Position numbers and translations under genes: made by a program
In this document: one piece after another, positions 56,235 through 64,000 of the stretch
Position numbering within the stretch: position 1 is the stretch's first letter
Layout: each line of letters starts with the position of its first letter
Source: Virgibacillus sp. NKC19-16
GTDB lineage: Bacteria > Bacillota > Bacilli > Bacillales > Amphibacillaceae
DNA: 64,000 nucleotides
Direction of reading: 5' to 3'
NCBI RefSeq assembly: GCF_021560035.1
Contig: NZ_CP074373.1
Span: 1,794,001 to 1,858,000, forward strand
The notes under the pieces: generated by a model
What the model saw: the letters and a program-made list of their open reading frames with translations, nothing else
Databases searched by the model: none
What the model was told of the DNA's origin: nothing

Positions 56235-57377
56235 TTACACGTTTTCATCAAAGGTTTTACGTCCGAAATATTGATAATAGTCTGTTCGAATAAAGCCATT
56301 AAACAATTTACGTTTCTTTGTTGCCTTTTGGCCGTATTGTTTCTCAAAGTTTTCAAATGCTGTTAATATATAGACACTCCAACTTGGATGACCTTTCATA
56401 ACACTGCCTAAATCTTTATATATTTTTGCGGCATCTTCTCTGTCCCCTATTCGTTGTCCATAAGGAGGGTTTCCTATTAGATATCCATTTTCACTGTGAA
56501 TAGACAAGTCCTTCACTTGCATTTGCTTCCAATTGATAAGATCCCCTAATCCTGCTTCGATAGCATTTTCATTTGCTATTTTCACCATATTGTGGGCAAT
56601 ATCGGAACCGATAATATTGAGATCCTGATCATAATTTGCCAGATCCTCTACTTCTTCAAAGGCTTCATCCCAAAGTTTGTTTTTAATAAGTGACCATTCT
56701 TCACAAGCAAATTCACGGTTGAAGCCGGGCGCGATATTTTGCCCAATCATTGCTGCTTCGATCGCAATCGTACCAGAACCACAAAAGGGATCAATCAACG
56801 GATAATCAGGCTTCCAATTTGTAAGCATAACTAACGCTGCTGCCATTGTTTCTTTTAAAGGCGCGTCCCCCTGCCCGATACGATATCCTCTTTTATGTAA
56901 ACCAGCTCCAGATGTATCGATCGTTAGGGTTGCAATATCTTTACGTAAGGCAACTTCTACTTTATATAATGCCCCGTTTTCCGGCATTTTAAAAGCAAGA
57001 CCATATTTAAGCTTTAGTCGTTCAGCGGTTGCTTTTTTAACAATTGCCTGACAGTCCGGAACGCTGTATAATGTGGAGTCTACGGATTTTCCACTAACGG
57101 GAAACTGCCCATCTTCTGCAATGAAGTTCTCCCAAGGAAGTGCTTTTGTGGATTCAAATAGTTCATCAAACGTAGTTGCCTTGAATGTCCCAACAAGTAT
57201 TCTGAGGCGATCTGCAGTCCGAAGCCATAAATTACAGCGTGGGATTGCTGATACAGGTGCCTCAAAAACCACTTTTCCATTTTCGACATTACAATCATAC
57301 CCTAATTGTTTTACTTCATTAGCAACTACGGATTCAAGCCCCATAGCTGCTGTAGCGATTAGTGTTACGTATGGCAT
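56235..57377 (-). CDS. ypsC: THUMP-domain rRNA (guanine-N2)-methyltransferase (YpsC/RlmL type)
   Basis: A 380-residue protein: N-terminal ferredoxin-like and THUMP region (to about 160), then a Rossmann methyltransferase with the SAM loop DPFCGSGTIAIEAAMIGQ and the catalytic motif GNPPYGQRIGDREDA. It matches the RlmL N-terminal half and B. subtilis YpsC, expected to methylate 23S rRNA at a guanine N2; the exact position is inferred. It lies beside rnpB and gpsB as in B. subtilis. Confidence 0.92.
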   Translation of the reverse strand: MPYVTLIATAAMGLESVVANEVKQLGYDCNVENGKVVFEAPVSAIPRCNLWLRTADRLRILVGTFKATTFDELFESTKALPWENFIAEDGQFPVSGKSVDSTLYSVPDCQAIVKKATAERLKLKYGLAFKMPENGALYKVEVALRKDIATLTIDTSGAGLHKRGYRIGQGDAPLKETMAAALVMLTNWKPDYPLIDPFCGSGTIAIEAAMIGQNIAPGFNREFACEEWSLIKNKLWDEAFEEVEDLANYDQDLNIIGSDIAHNMVKIANENAIEAGLGDLINWKQMQVKDLSIHSENGYLIGNPPYGQRIGDREDAAKIYKDLGSVMKGHPSWSVYILTAFENFEKQYGQKATKKRKLFNGFIRTDYYQYFGRKTFDENV

Positions 57378-57470
57378 AGAATTTTCCTTTCACTGCTAAG
57401 TTAAATTAGCTCTAGTTTATCATATCCTATCCTTTAAATTGAAAACATATCAATTTAAAAAAATTACCAT

Positions 57471-57498
57471 ATAAAAAACCTTCCAAATAGCAAGGTTG
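57471..57498 (-). terminator. rnpB terminator
   Basis: On the - strand AACCTT, nine bases, AAGGTT, then TTTT, starting about 30 bases after the RNA's 3' end. Confidence 0.8.
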
Positions 57499-57525
57499 CC
57501 ATAAGCAAGGTTTGTTTATATATAG

Positions 57526-57917
57526 ACCGTTAAATACTCGATAAGCCATGTTCTGTTCCATTGTACTGCAAATGGTGGTCAGCCTCGTACGTTGGTTGTA
57601 ATCATCTATCTACAAGTAACACTTGTCCCTTATTCGGTTGAATTTCCTACTAAAGGATGCCCCTACCTTCATTTGGGTTGCTCACTCATGGGGTTTACCT
57701 CGTTCCACCTGAAGTGTTTCCACTTCAGCTACGTCACTGTGGCACTTTCAAGGATAGTATCCCATATCTAAATGACTTAGGAATATTTCCTGCCGTTAAC
57801 CGCTAGGGTTACCTTGACTTATTATTTCGTCAAGCATGAACACTACAAACATCTCAGTCTGTGTGAGTATGGACTTTCCTCTGTATATTATACAGCGATT
57901 ACCTGAGTATCTAACTT
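57526..57917 (-). ncRNA. rnpB: RNase P RNA (type B)
   Basis: Read on the - strand the region follows B. subtilis RNase P RNA: AGGTAATCGCTG near the 5' end, AGAGGAAAGTCCAT, CTGAGATG, GGCAGGAAATA, CTTGAAAGTGCCACAGTGAC, GGAACGAGGTAAACCCC, and the 3' region GTACAATGGAACAGAACATG. Terminal helix P1 pairs GTTAGATACTC (5') with GAGTATTTAAC (3'). Ends are set by this helix and may be off by a few bases. It is the catalytic RNA for tRNA 5' processing and explains the gene-free stretch between ypsC and gpsB. Confidence 0.96.
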
Positions 57918-57929
57918 TATGCTAGACTA

Positions 57930-57958
57930 ATCCTATCACGAATTAGCCAATGATTCAA
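57930..57958 (-). promoter_or_regulatory. rnpB promoter
   Basis: On the - strand TTGAAT (57958-57953), a 17-bp spacer and TAGGAT (57935-57930), just upstream of the RNase P RNA. Confidence 0.72.
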
Positions 57959-57996
57959 GGGTCTTACAAAAATTGGAATTTCCTAATGACTGAAAT

Positions 57997-58323
57997 TTAC
58001 GTTATCGTATCTTCTACATCATCAGATCCCGAATACTTTTTTCCGAATACTTCTTTTTCTAAATTCGATAATCGTTTCAGTACATCATAATTAACTTGTT
58101 GGGCTGGTTGCGAAGAACGTGTTCTACTTTGGTCTGCAGAACTTTTCTTGAGTCGCTCATTTTCAGTCTGCAATCTTTCAATTTCTTGTTTGAATACATC
58201 ATAATCCTGAATGACGGTATCCAGAAATTCATCTACTTCCTCTTGATTATAGCCTCGCATTGTTGTTTTAAACTCTTTTTCAAGAATATCCTTACCATTT
58301 AGCTGTACTCGGATTGAACTCAT
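57997..58323 (-). CDS. gpsB: Cell division protein GpsB
   Basis: A 108-residue DivIVA-family protein: N-terminal lipid-binding coiled-coil domain (DILEKEFKTTMRGYNQEEVD followed by EFLDTVIQDYD), a flexible Ser/Arg/Gln linker and a C-terminal trimerising helix (YDVLKRLSNLEKEVFG). GpsB moves PBP1 (PonA, 61.3 kb) between division site and side wall. ATG 58323 follows GAGGTG by ten bases; upstream in-frame starts at 58332-58335 would overlap that site. Confidence 0.95.
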   Translation of the reverse strand: MSSIRVQLNGKDILEKEFKTTMRGYNQEEVDEFLDTVIQDYDVFKQEIERLQTENERLKKSSADQSRTRSSQPAQQVNYDVLKRLSNLEKEVFGKKYSGSDDVEDTIT

Positions 58324-58448
58324 TTTTATCATCACCTCGTCGTTTCCACCTATTTATTTCTCTTACAAAACTTAACACAATGCCAATTTTAAGTTTATTA
58401 TGGTTTTGTCCTTTTTATGACTAATTCTTAAAAACTAGTATATCATAA

Positions 58449-58482
58449 AAAAAGATCCTGATAAAATCAGTCTCTTTTATCG
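58449..58482 (-). terminator. cdd terminator
   Basis: On the - strand AAAGA, CTGAT, TTT, ATCAG, TCTTT (two short helices separated by a TC/TC internal loop), followed by a T-run. Confidence 0.7.
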
Positions 58483-58516
58483 CTTCTATACGCTTATATA
58501 TAACAAGAATTATTTA

Positions 58517-58915
58517 TCAAGGTAAATCATCCGGCTGGAAAGAAAAAGGTAATAATTCTTCTGTAGATATTGTCTTTGTTTCCTTGTTTAGGTTCGTTAA
58601 ATGAATATTCATTGTACTGGCGAAAAATTCACTCATCACTTGTCGGCAGGACCCACAAGGTGGAACAGGTCTAGCTGTATCAGCTGCAACAGCCATTTCT
58701 ACAAAATCCGTTTCTCCTTCAGAGATAGCTTTAAAAATCGCAACACGTTCTGCACAACAAGACACAGGATAGGATGCATTTTCAATATTACAACCAGTAT
58801 AGACCTTTCCGGATTTAGTCAGTAAAGCTGCTCCAACCGGAAATTCAGAGTACGGGACATATGCTTTATTTCTTATGTTAATTGCCTCTTCAAGTAAATT
58901 ATTTGTAGTCACCAT
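58517..58915 (-). CDS. cdd: Cytidine deaminase
   Basis: A 132-residue homotetrameric-type cytidine deaminase. The zinc site is C-A-E in VSCCAERVAIFKAI and PPCGSCRQVMSEF, with the catalytic Glu after the first cysteines. It salvages cytidine and deoxycytidine to uridine forms. The frame reaches 58966, but ATG 58915 follows AAGGGGGAAG. In B. subtilis cdd lies between dgkA and era; here it stands alone next to gpsB, so it has moved. Confidence 0.95.
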   Translation of the reverse strand: MVTTNNLLEEAINIRNKAYVPYSEFPVGAALLTKSGKVYTGCNIENASYPVSCCAERVAIFKAISEGETDFVEMAVAADTARPVPPCGSCRQVMSEFFASTMNIHLTNLNKETKTISTEELLPFSFQPDDLP

Positions 58916-58988
58916 TCTTCCCCCTTTCAGAATACCTAGAAGATAATCATACGAGATAAAACCCAAAACTGCATGGCATTTTCACACT

Positions 58989-59339
58989 CTATTCTATTTC
59001 CCTTAATAATTGATCAAAAATATAATGAATGGAATTGTTAAGTTCCATAAACCGTTTACGTTTTACATCTATATAATAACTGTGCATCAAAAGCAGCTCC
59101 ATATTTTCTCTAGTTGAAGTGATTTGCTGTGGATGTACATTAATTTTTCTTTCTTTAATCAATTTTAAGGCGTCTTCTTCCCATGTAGACAAGAGTTCAT
59201 AAATCGGTAAGGTCTCCTCTTTCACCTTTTGAAATAATTGTCTATCTTTTTTATTTTCGGGCGGTGCATTGTTCTCATATTTATCATTTAGGCGGTTTAG
59301 CTGTATTTTTAACGCTTCTGTTTGTTCCTTTAATTCCAT
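58989..59339 (-). CDS. yppE: YppE-like helical protein (DUF1798)
   Basis: A 116-residue all-helical protein: MELKEQTEALKIQLNRLND and ELLLMHSYYIDVKRKRFMEL with a C-terminal INxIHYIFDQLL-like helix, matching YppE/DUF1798. Function unknown. ATG 59339 is nine bases after AAGGATG; the earlier ATG (59351) overlaps that site. It belongs to the yppE-yppC-recU-ponA block of B. subtilis. Confidence 0.82.
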   Translation of the reverse strand: MELKEQTEALKIQLNRLNDKYENNAPPENKKDRQLFQKVKEETLPIYELLSTWEEDALKLIKERKINVHPQQITSTRENMELLLMHSYYIDVKRKRFMELNNSIHYIFDQLLREIE

Positions 59340-59380
59340 TGTAAAGTTCATCCTTATTACTAAATTTCATACAGTTCTAC

Positions 59381-59611
59381 TTATACTGTATCATTTTTGG
59401 ATAAAGATGACATCTTTTTAACAAAGAATTTTGTTTCATTAACTTTCTTCTGTCTGTTTTCAAATCCTTGCGATATCTCTTTCTCGATTGTCATTGTCAT
59501 CTTCTGATCAATCAGACGTGCTTGATCTGCTATTTGTTCTATAGATGATTCAAATTCCTTTTTGTTGGTATCATATTCTATCGGTTCTAACTTCCTGGCT
59601 GGTAATGACAT
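59381..59611 (-). CDS. 76-residue uncharacterised charged protein
   Basis: A short, highly charged helical protein beginning MSLPARKLEPIEYDTNKKEF and containing IADQARLIDQKMTMTIEKEI. It lies where B. subtilis has yppD, but I cannot confirm similarity. No membrane segment or motif. AGAGGTGAT precedes the ATG at good spacing, which supports real translation. Probably co-transcribed with yppE, 41 bases downstream. Confidence 0.65.
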   Translation of the reverse strand: MSLPARKLEPIEYDTNKKEFESSIEQIADQARLIDQKMTMTIEKEISQGFENRQKKVNETKFFVKKMSSLSKNDTV

Positions 59612-59769
59612 ACTATCACCTCTTTTAAAATTGATTTACTATCATATTCGCTAAGACAGGGATGTCTCCTTCCTGTTCGACAAAACTAGAAGAAAAGACA
59701 CAAAACTAGTGATATTACTTATCTTTTTCTTGAAATTAGACATACTAATTCACGGAAGGAGGTTTTACA

Positions 59770-59874
59770 ATGAAGCATAAAAAAACAGAGCAGAAAAAGG
59801 GCAATAATCAAAGATCAAAATCACTTAAAACAGGTGACAAAAAATTAAACGGCCCAAACAGACCTTCAACCTAA
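59770..59874 (+). CDS. sspM: Small acid-soluble spore protein SspM
   Basis: A 34-residue lysine-rich peptide starting MKHKKTEQKKGNNQ and ending GDKKLNGPNRPST. The C-terminal D-K-K-L-x-G-P-N-R-P-S-T is the hallmark of SspM. AAGGAGG precedes the ATG. A sigma-G-like -10 (CATACTA at 59744-59750) lies upstream, though the -35 is not clear. Minor SASPs like this are made in the forespore. A hairpin follows directly. Confidence 0.9.
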   Translation: MKHKKTEQKKGNNQRSKSLKTGDKKLNGPNRPST

Positions 59875-59884
59875 CATTAGAAAA

Positions 59885-59915
59885 AAGAAAAAGGATTTGC
59901 GAATCCTTTTTCTAC
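59885..59915 (+). terminator. sspM terminator
   Basis: GAAAAAGGATT and AATCCTTTTTC around a four-base loop (TGCG); the T-tract is inside the 3' arm. Confidence 0.85.
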
Positions 59916-59932
59916 ATAAACATATTTTCATT

Positions 59933-60288
59933 CTATAGAAAGATGATCGATCCTATCTCCATTTCTTCTACTGCCTCATGGTTCTTAAACCATTTTTCTT
60001 TAATACCCCCCGATTTATACCAATCATTTCGAATTTTATTTTGATGGGTAATTGCTGGATAAACCAAACGCAGCAATGGTCCAGTTGGCAAATTAATGTT
60101 CAAAAAGTTTTCATAATCATGTTTGGATCCAGTATGCTCAGTCTTTAAAGCAAAATTTAATAATGTGGTATGTATCTCAGAGTTATATAAAATTACGGCC
60201 ATTTGCTTTCCCTAATTCAATCCAATTTGTTACATTTGTGAAGTCATGTACAAAGGAGTCATGTTTGTGTTGGTAAAATAACCGCATT
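59933..60288 (-). pseudogene. yppC: Decayed yppC (DUF2515 protein), C-terminal part
   Basis: Two pieces in different frames read as one protein. The upstream piece (ATG 60288 to about 60200) gives MRLFYQHKHDSFVHDFTN then WIELGKANGRNFI; the downstream piece (from 60202) gives ILYNSEIHTTLLNFALKTEH, TGSKHDYENF and WYKSGG. HDF, IELGK, HTGS-x-x-DY and DWY recur in that order in DUF2515/YppC proteins as I recall them. A one-base frameshift joins the pieces. The intact family is about 320 residues. The position before recU-ponA matches yppC in B. subtilis. A further possible N-terminal fragment lies at 60407-60589. Confidence 0.65.
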
Positions 60289-60697
60289 CATAAATAAATA
60301 ATCCTGCATGAGGTATGGAAATTCATGAAATACGTGATACTTGAAAAAGGATTGTTTAATAACTGAAGTCTGAGTAGCATTTGCTCATTTATGATGAGTG
60401 CTGTCATTAGCCTATATTGATCCGTTTTCCAAAAATGCTACCACTCGTCAATTGTAAATTGAGGGAAATGATATAATAGATGGAAATCCTGGCTGTTATA
60501 TTGTTGTTATTATGCGCTTTTCTAAGATTTGTTATATAATAGATATAGATTTTCTCCCGTTCACTGTACATGGATAAACCTGCTTTCATTTTTCTTTATT
60601 TAACTATCTGTAAGTTATTTGAGTTTACGCAGTGTTTATAGTTATCAAGTAATGATTTTTTTGATATGATACGGTAATATGCAAGGGGGATTATCAG
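60289..60697. other. Gene-free stretch, probably yppC debris and recU promoter region
   Basis: About 400 bases of AT-rich sequence. On the - strand 60407-60589 reads MKAGLSMYSEREKIYIYYIT followed by AHNNNNITARISIYYI, faintly like the N-terminal N-N-x-T-R-T-x-A-Y segment of DUF2515 proteins, so it may be the start of the broken yppC. Nearest recU, TTGATA-type and TATGATACGG elements could form its promoter. Nothing else is evident. Confidence 0.45.
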
Positions 60698-61285
60698 ATG
60701 AATTATCCAAATGGGAAAAAAAACAAACAAGGAAAGCAAAAGTCACCCCAATCAAATCAAAAGTACAGTAATCGCGGTATGACATTAGAGGAAGATATTA
60801 ATACAACAAATAGCTATTACTTGGATATAGGAAAGGCAAATATTCACAAAAAGCCTACACCAGTACAAATTGTTAAGGTGAATTATCCGAAAAGAAGTGC
60901 TGCGGTTATTACAGAAGGCTATTTTAAACAAGCTTCCACGACTGATTATAATGGTATATATCGACATAAGTATATTGATTTTGAGGCCAAGGAAACGAAG
61001 AATAAAACCTTATTGCCGCTGGCAAACATACATGACCATCAAATCAGGCACATGGAGTCGATTATACATCATGGGGGGATTTGTTTTTTAATCATCCGAT
61101 TTTCAAGCTTTGATGAAACATATTTTATGGACACAAAAATACTATTTCCATACTGGCATGAAAAGTTAAATGGAGGCAGAAAATCGATTCCTTATGAAAT
61201 AATAAAACAGAAAGGTTATCTTATCCCCTTTCAATATCAGGCAAGGGTTGATTATTTAACAATTATCGATAAGCTTTATTTTTAG
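60698..61285 (+). CDS. recU: Holliday junction resolvase RecU
   Basis: A 195-residue RecU nuclease. An N-terminal basic, disordered tail (KKNKQGKQKSPQSN) precedes the core, with RGMTLEEDINTTNSYYLDIG, the catalytic D-F-E-A-K in IYRHKYIDFEAKETKNK, and HQIRHMESIIHHGGICFLII. It cuts Holliday junctions and modulates RecA and RuvAB. AAGGGGGA precedes the ATG. ponA follows after 18 bases; the recU-ponA operon is conserved in Bacilli. Confidence 0.96.
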   Translation: MNYPNGKKNKQGKQKSPQSNQKYSNRGMTLEEDINTTNSYYLDIGKANIHKKPTPVQIVKVNYPKRSAAVITEGYFKQASTTDYNGIYRHKYIDFEAKETKNKTLLPLANIHDHQIRHMESIIHHGGICFLIIRFSSFDETYFMDTKILFPYWHEKLNGGRKSIPYEIIKQKGYLIPFQYQARVDYLTIIDKLYF

Positions 61286-61303
61286 AGACGGAGGTATGGA
61301 GCT

Positions 61304-64000
61304 ATGGCAAATAATAGCCAATCTCGTACAGCAAGAAGAAAACAAAAAAAAGCAAAAAAGAAACCACTATGGAAAAAAATAATATTTACAGTACTTATTA
61401 TCATTTTAGCAATTGGAATTGGCGTTGGAGGCATATTTACGTATTGGATTGCTACAGCACCAGAGCTAGAGGCATCTGAATTAGCCATTCCTTTTTCATC
61501 TACCATTTATGATAAGGATGGAAATGAATTTGCGGATTTGGGATCTGAACAGCGAACCAGAGTAGAATATGAAGACTTACCCCCAGTATTAATTGATGCT
61601 GTCACTGCTACAGAAGACGCGCGTTTCTTTGAGCATCCCGGTATCGATTTACGCCGGATCGGTGGAGCGATCATTGCTAACATTACACAAGGTTTTGGCT
61701 CGGAAGGTGCGAGTACAATCACCCAGCAAGTAGTGGAACAATCATTATTATCACCAGATAAAAAACTTAGCATAAAAGTCCAGGAACAATGGCTGGCACT
61801 ACAGCTGGAGCGTGAATATTCAAAAGAAGAAATATTGGAAATGTATTTAAACAAGATCTATTATGGCAGTGGGGCTTATGGAGTAGGTAAAGCGGCAGAA
61901 ACATACTTTGGGAAAACCGATTTGAGTGAACTTACATTACCAGAAGCTGCTATTTTAGCTGGGTTACCACAACGGCCAACAGCTTATAATCCGTATGAAA
62001 GCCCGGATTTGACAAAAGAAAGAATGGATACTGTTTTATCCCTTATGGTGAGACATGACAAAATATCCCAGGAAGAAGCCGATGAAGCGAGAGAAGTTGA
62101 CATCGAATCCCTGTTAAGTGGTACACGACCAGATGCAACACCATATGAAGCCTTCCTACAACAAGTTAGGGATGAAGTTAGCGAGAAAGTTGACGGTGCA
62201 GATATTTATACAGATGGATTAAAAATTCATACAACATTGGATACTAATATACAGGACCATGTGGAATTTTTATTAACAGATAGTGAAGAAAATCCTATTC
62301 CTTACTATGATGATGAGATGCAGGCCGGAATGGTGGTTTTAGATACAAATAATGGTGCCATTCGAGCAATTGGCGGCAGCCGGAATAATCAGGGAATTGA
62401 TGGGTTTAACTATGCAACTGATTTGGAACGCCAAGCTGGCTCTTCTATTAAACCGATCGTTCCATATGCACCCGCTATTGAATATAATCAAATGTCCACT
62501 TATCACCAAATAAACGATGATGCGCCATATGAGGTTCAGGGGTCAAGTCCAATACGAAATTTCACCCGCACCTATGCAGGTTGGGTAACAGCACGTCAGG
62601 CTTTAAGTGAATCATTAAATGTCCCAGCTGTTAAGTTATTGGAAGAAACCGGGTACGGGAATGCTCAAGAATTTGCTGAGGGATTAGGCATTGAATTTGC
62701 TAATGATAGTATAGGACTACGTGATGCTATTGGAGGAAGTGGAACTACTGTTAATCCGCTTCAAATGGCTGGTGCTTATCGTGCTTTTGCTAACGAAGGC
62801 ATCTATAACGAACCATATGCTGTTACAAGCGTCGAATTCCCGGATGGCCGGACAGTTGAATTACAGCCTGAACCAGAAGCAGCTATGTCCGATCATACGG
62901 CTTACATGATTACAGATATGCTTAAAACTGCAATTACGGAAGGAACGGGAACAAATGCAAATATCCCGGGAATGCCGGTTGCAGGTAAGACAGGAACAAC
63001 GAATAGAGATGGGGTCGAAGGTGCAGCTGACTCCTGGTTTAATGGATATTCAACAAACTATACAATATCAGCGTGGACCGGGTACTCAAATTATGAGCAA
63101 GGACTTGAAGATACACAGATCCCACATGCGTTATTTAAAAACACGATGGAGGAGATTTCCAGTGACATTGAAACAGCCGACTTTACTCAGCCAGAGTCTG
63201 TTGTAGAAGTTGATGTGGAAGAAGGCTCAAATCCTGCAGCACTTCCTAGTGATCATACACCATCCTCTGAGATTATTACAGAGTTATTTGTAAGAGGAAG
63301 TGAACCAACTAGTACATCTGAAAGGTTTGATCAGCTAGATCCTGTTAGTGGTTTAAGTGCCGGGTATAATGAGGATTCGAATTCCATTACAGTTGAATGG
63401 GACTATGATACAGGTGAAGATATTTCATTTGAAGTAAGTGCCAGTCAAAATGGAGGTCAAATGCAAGGTCTTTCTTCAACCGAAGATACATCACTTGAGA
63501 TTTCTGATGTAGAGTCTGGTGTAGAATATGAAATACAGGTTGTTGCAGTTGACGGTGATAGTACGAGTGAGGCTAATTCAACAACTGTTTCGGTACCAGG
63601 AGAAGGGGAAGAACAAGAAGAAAATGAAGAAATTGAAATCCCGTCCGTAACTGGGTTAAATGCTTCCTACAGTGAAGAAAATGCCATTATCGACGTCTCC
63701 TGGCAATATAATGGTCCACCTGCAACATTTGAAGTCGATGTAAACGGACAAACACAAACGGTTGAATCAAATGGCCTGGAAATAACTGGTGCTTCTCCTG
63801 GTCAAACATATACGATAAACGTCACGCCAATTGGGGAAAACGGAGATAGTGGTGAACCCGTTAGTACTGAGGTGTCAGTACCTGAAGCAGCAGAAAACGA
63901 AGATGAGAACCAAAATAATGAAGAAAACCAAGAGAATCAAGAGAATGAAGAGAATGAAGAGAACCCGGATAATGAAGAAAATGAAGGAAACCAAGGAAAT
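61304..64000 (+). CDS. ponA: Penicillin-binding protein 1 (PonA), bifunctional, partial at the 3' end
   Basis: 899 codons are visible and the frame is open at the window end. A cytoplasmic basic tail and one membrane helix (about 26-50) precede the GT51 glycosyltransferase (catalytic E104 in TATEDARFFEHPGID) and the transpeptidase with S380-S-I-K383, S437-L-N and K562-T-G. From about residue 680 come two fibronectin-type-III-like repeats (GLSAGYNEDSNSITVEWDY; GLNASYSEENAIIDVSWQY) and then a Glu/Asn-rich low-complexity tail. It polymerises and cross-links peptidoglycan and partners with GpsB. Confidence 0.95.
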   Translation, partial: MANNSQSRTARRKQKKAKKKPLWKKIIFTVLIIILAIGIGVGGIFTYWIATAPELEASELAIPFSSTIYDKDGNEFADLGSEQRTRVEYEDLPPVLIDAVTATEDARFFEHPGIDLRRIGGAIIANITQGFGSEGASTITQQVVEQSLLSPDKKLSIKVQEQWLALQLEREYSKEEILEMYLNKIYYGSGAYGVGKAAETYFGKTDLSELTLPEAAILAGLPQRPTAYNPYESPDLTKERMDTVLSLMVRHDKISQEEADEAREVDIESLLSGTRPDATPYEAFLQQVRDEVSEKVDGADIYTDGLKIHTTLDTNIQDHVEFLLTDSEENPIPYYDDEMQAGMVVLDTNNGAIRAIGGSRNNQGIDGFNYATDLERQAGSSIKPIVPYAPAIEYNQMSTYHQINDDAPYEVQGSSPIRNFTRTYAGWVTARQALSESLNVPAVKLLEETGYGNAQEFAEGLGIEFANDSIGLRDAIGGSGTTVNPLQMAGAYRAFANEGIYNEPYAVTSVEFPDGRTVELQPEPEAAMSDHTAYMITDMLKTAITEGTGTNANIPGMPVAGKTGTTNRDGVEGAADSWFNGYSTNYTISAWTGYSNYEQGLEDTQIPHALFKNTMEEISSDIETADFTQPESVVEVDVEEGSNPAALPSDHTPSSEIITELFVRGSEPTSTSERFDQLDPVSGLSAGYNEDSNSITVEWDYDTGEDISFEVSASQNGGQMQGLSSTEDTSLEISDVESGVEYEIQVVAVDGDSTSEANSTTVSVPGEGEEQEENEEIEIPSVTGLNASYSEENAIIDVSWQYNGPPATFEVDVNGQTQTVESNGLEITGASPGQTYTINVTPIGENGDSGEPVSTEVSVPEAAENEDENQNNEENQENQENEENEENPDNEENEGNQGN

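Overview
The window is chromosomal DNA from a low-GC, endospore-forming member of the Bacillaceae. I infer a Virgibacillus/Oceanobacillus-like halotolerant lineage. Sporulation genes (the end of spoVK, sirA, tlp, sspM, a Spo0-type sensor kinase) and long stretches of Bacillus subtilis-like gene order support this. I see no tRNA, CRISPR array, complete insertion sequence or prophage. The window reads as core genome with several decaying genes and small uncharacterised elements.

Layout. 1-18.7 kb is mostly on the + strand and follows the B. subtilis spoVK-hflX-ynbB-glnRA-lexA-yneB-ynzC-tkt-sirA-yneF-ccdA-ccdC-yneK-citB-yneN-tlp-yneP-yneQ series. lexA is transcribed divergently from a small SOS operon, and an added PAS histidine kinase sits before citB. 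18.7-20.9 kb (- strand) holds yneR, yidD, folE2 and plsY. 21-34 kb (+) holds an OpuC/EgtUV-type ABC transporter, yneT, topoisomerase IV (parE-parC) and a leucine-catabolism-type operon (acyl-CoA dehydrogenase, biotin carboxylase, biotin carrier, hydratase, carboxyltransferase). 34-43.7 kb (+) holds the double dynamin dynA, ypcP, an FAD/Rieske oxidoreductase, dsdA, a PH-domain protein and cysteine synthase. 43.7-44.6 kb holds a 44-residue ORF and the decayed remnant of a second FAD/Rieske gene. 45-53.6 kb (-) holds ferredoxin, msrAB, yqfQ, yozE, tatC with two tatA genes, thyA-dfrA and fhs-ypgQ. 53.7-64 kb holds cspD behind a candidate small RNA, a cytochrome-oxidase remnant, the alkylpyrone genes bpsA-bpsB, ypsC, rnpB (RNase P RNA), gpsB, cdd, yppE, sspM, a decayed yppC, and recU-ponA running off the end.

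How the genes work together. glnR-glnA form the nitrogen repressor/glutamine synthetase unit. lexA with three SOS boxes controls a membrane micropeptide and a recombinase. thyA, dfrA, fhs and folE2 belong to folate and one-carbon metabolism. ccdA, ccdC and yneN belong to thiol-redox chemistry outside the membrane. The 28.9-34 kb operon builds a biotin-dependent acyl-CoA carboxylase. tatA/tatC form a twin-arginine export system. gpsB, ponA and recU link wall synthesis and chromosome maintenance.

Most notable points: a 31-residue single-membrane-span peptide under LexA control where the LysM cell-division inhibitor YneA would be expected; two candidate small RNAs with promoter and terminator (about 38.87-38.98 kb and 53.79-53.89 kb); a roughly 196-bp GC-rich element with inverted ends at 17.4 kb; and three recognisable pseudogene remnants. 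Gene identities come from reading the translations and from remembered family features. No database search was run.
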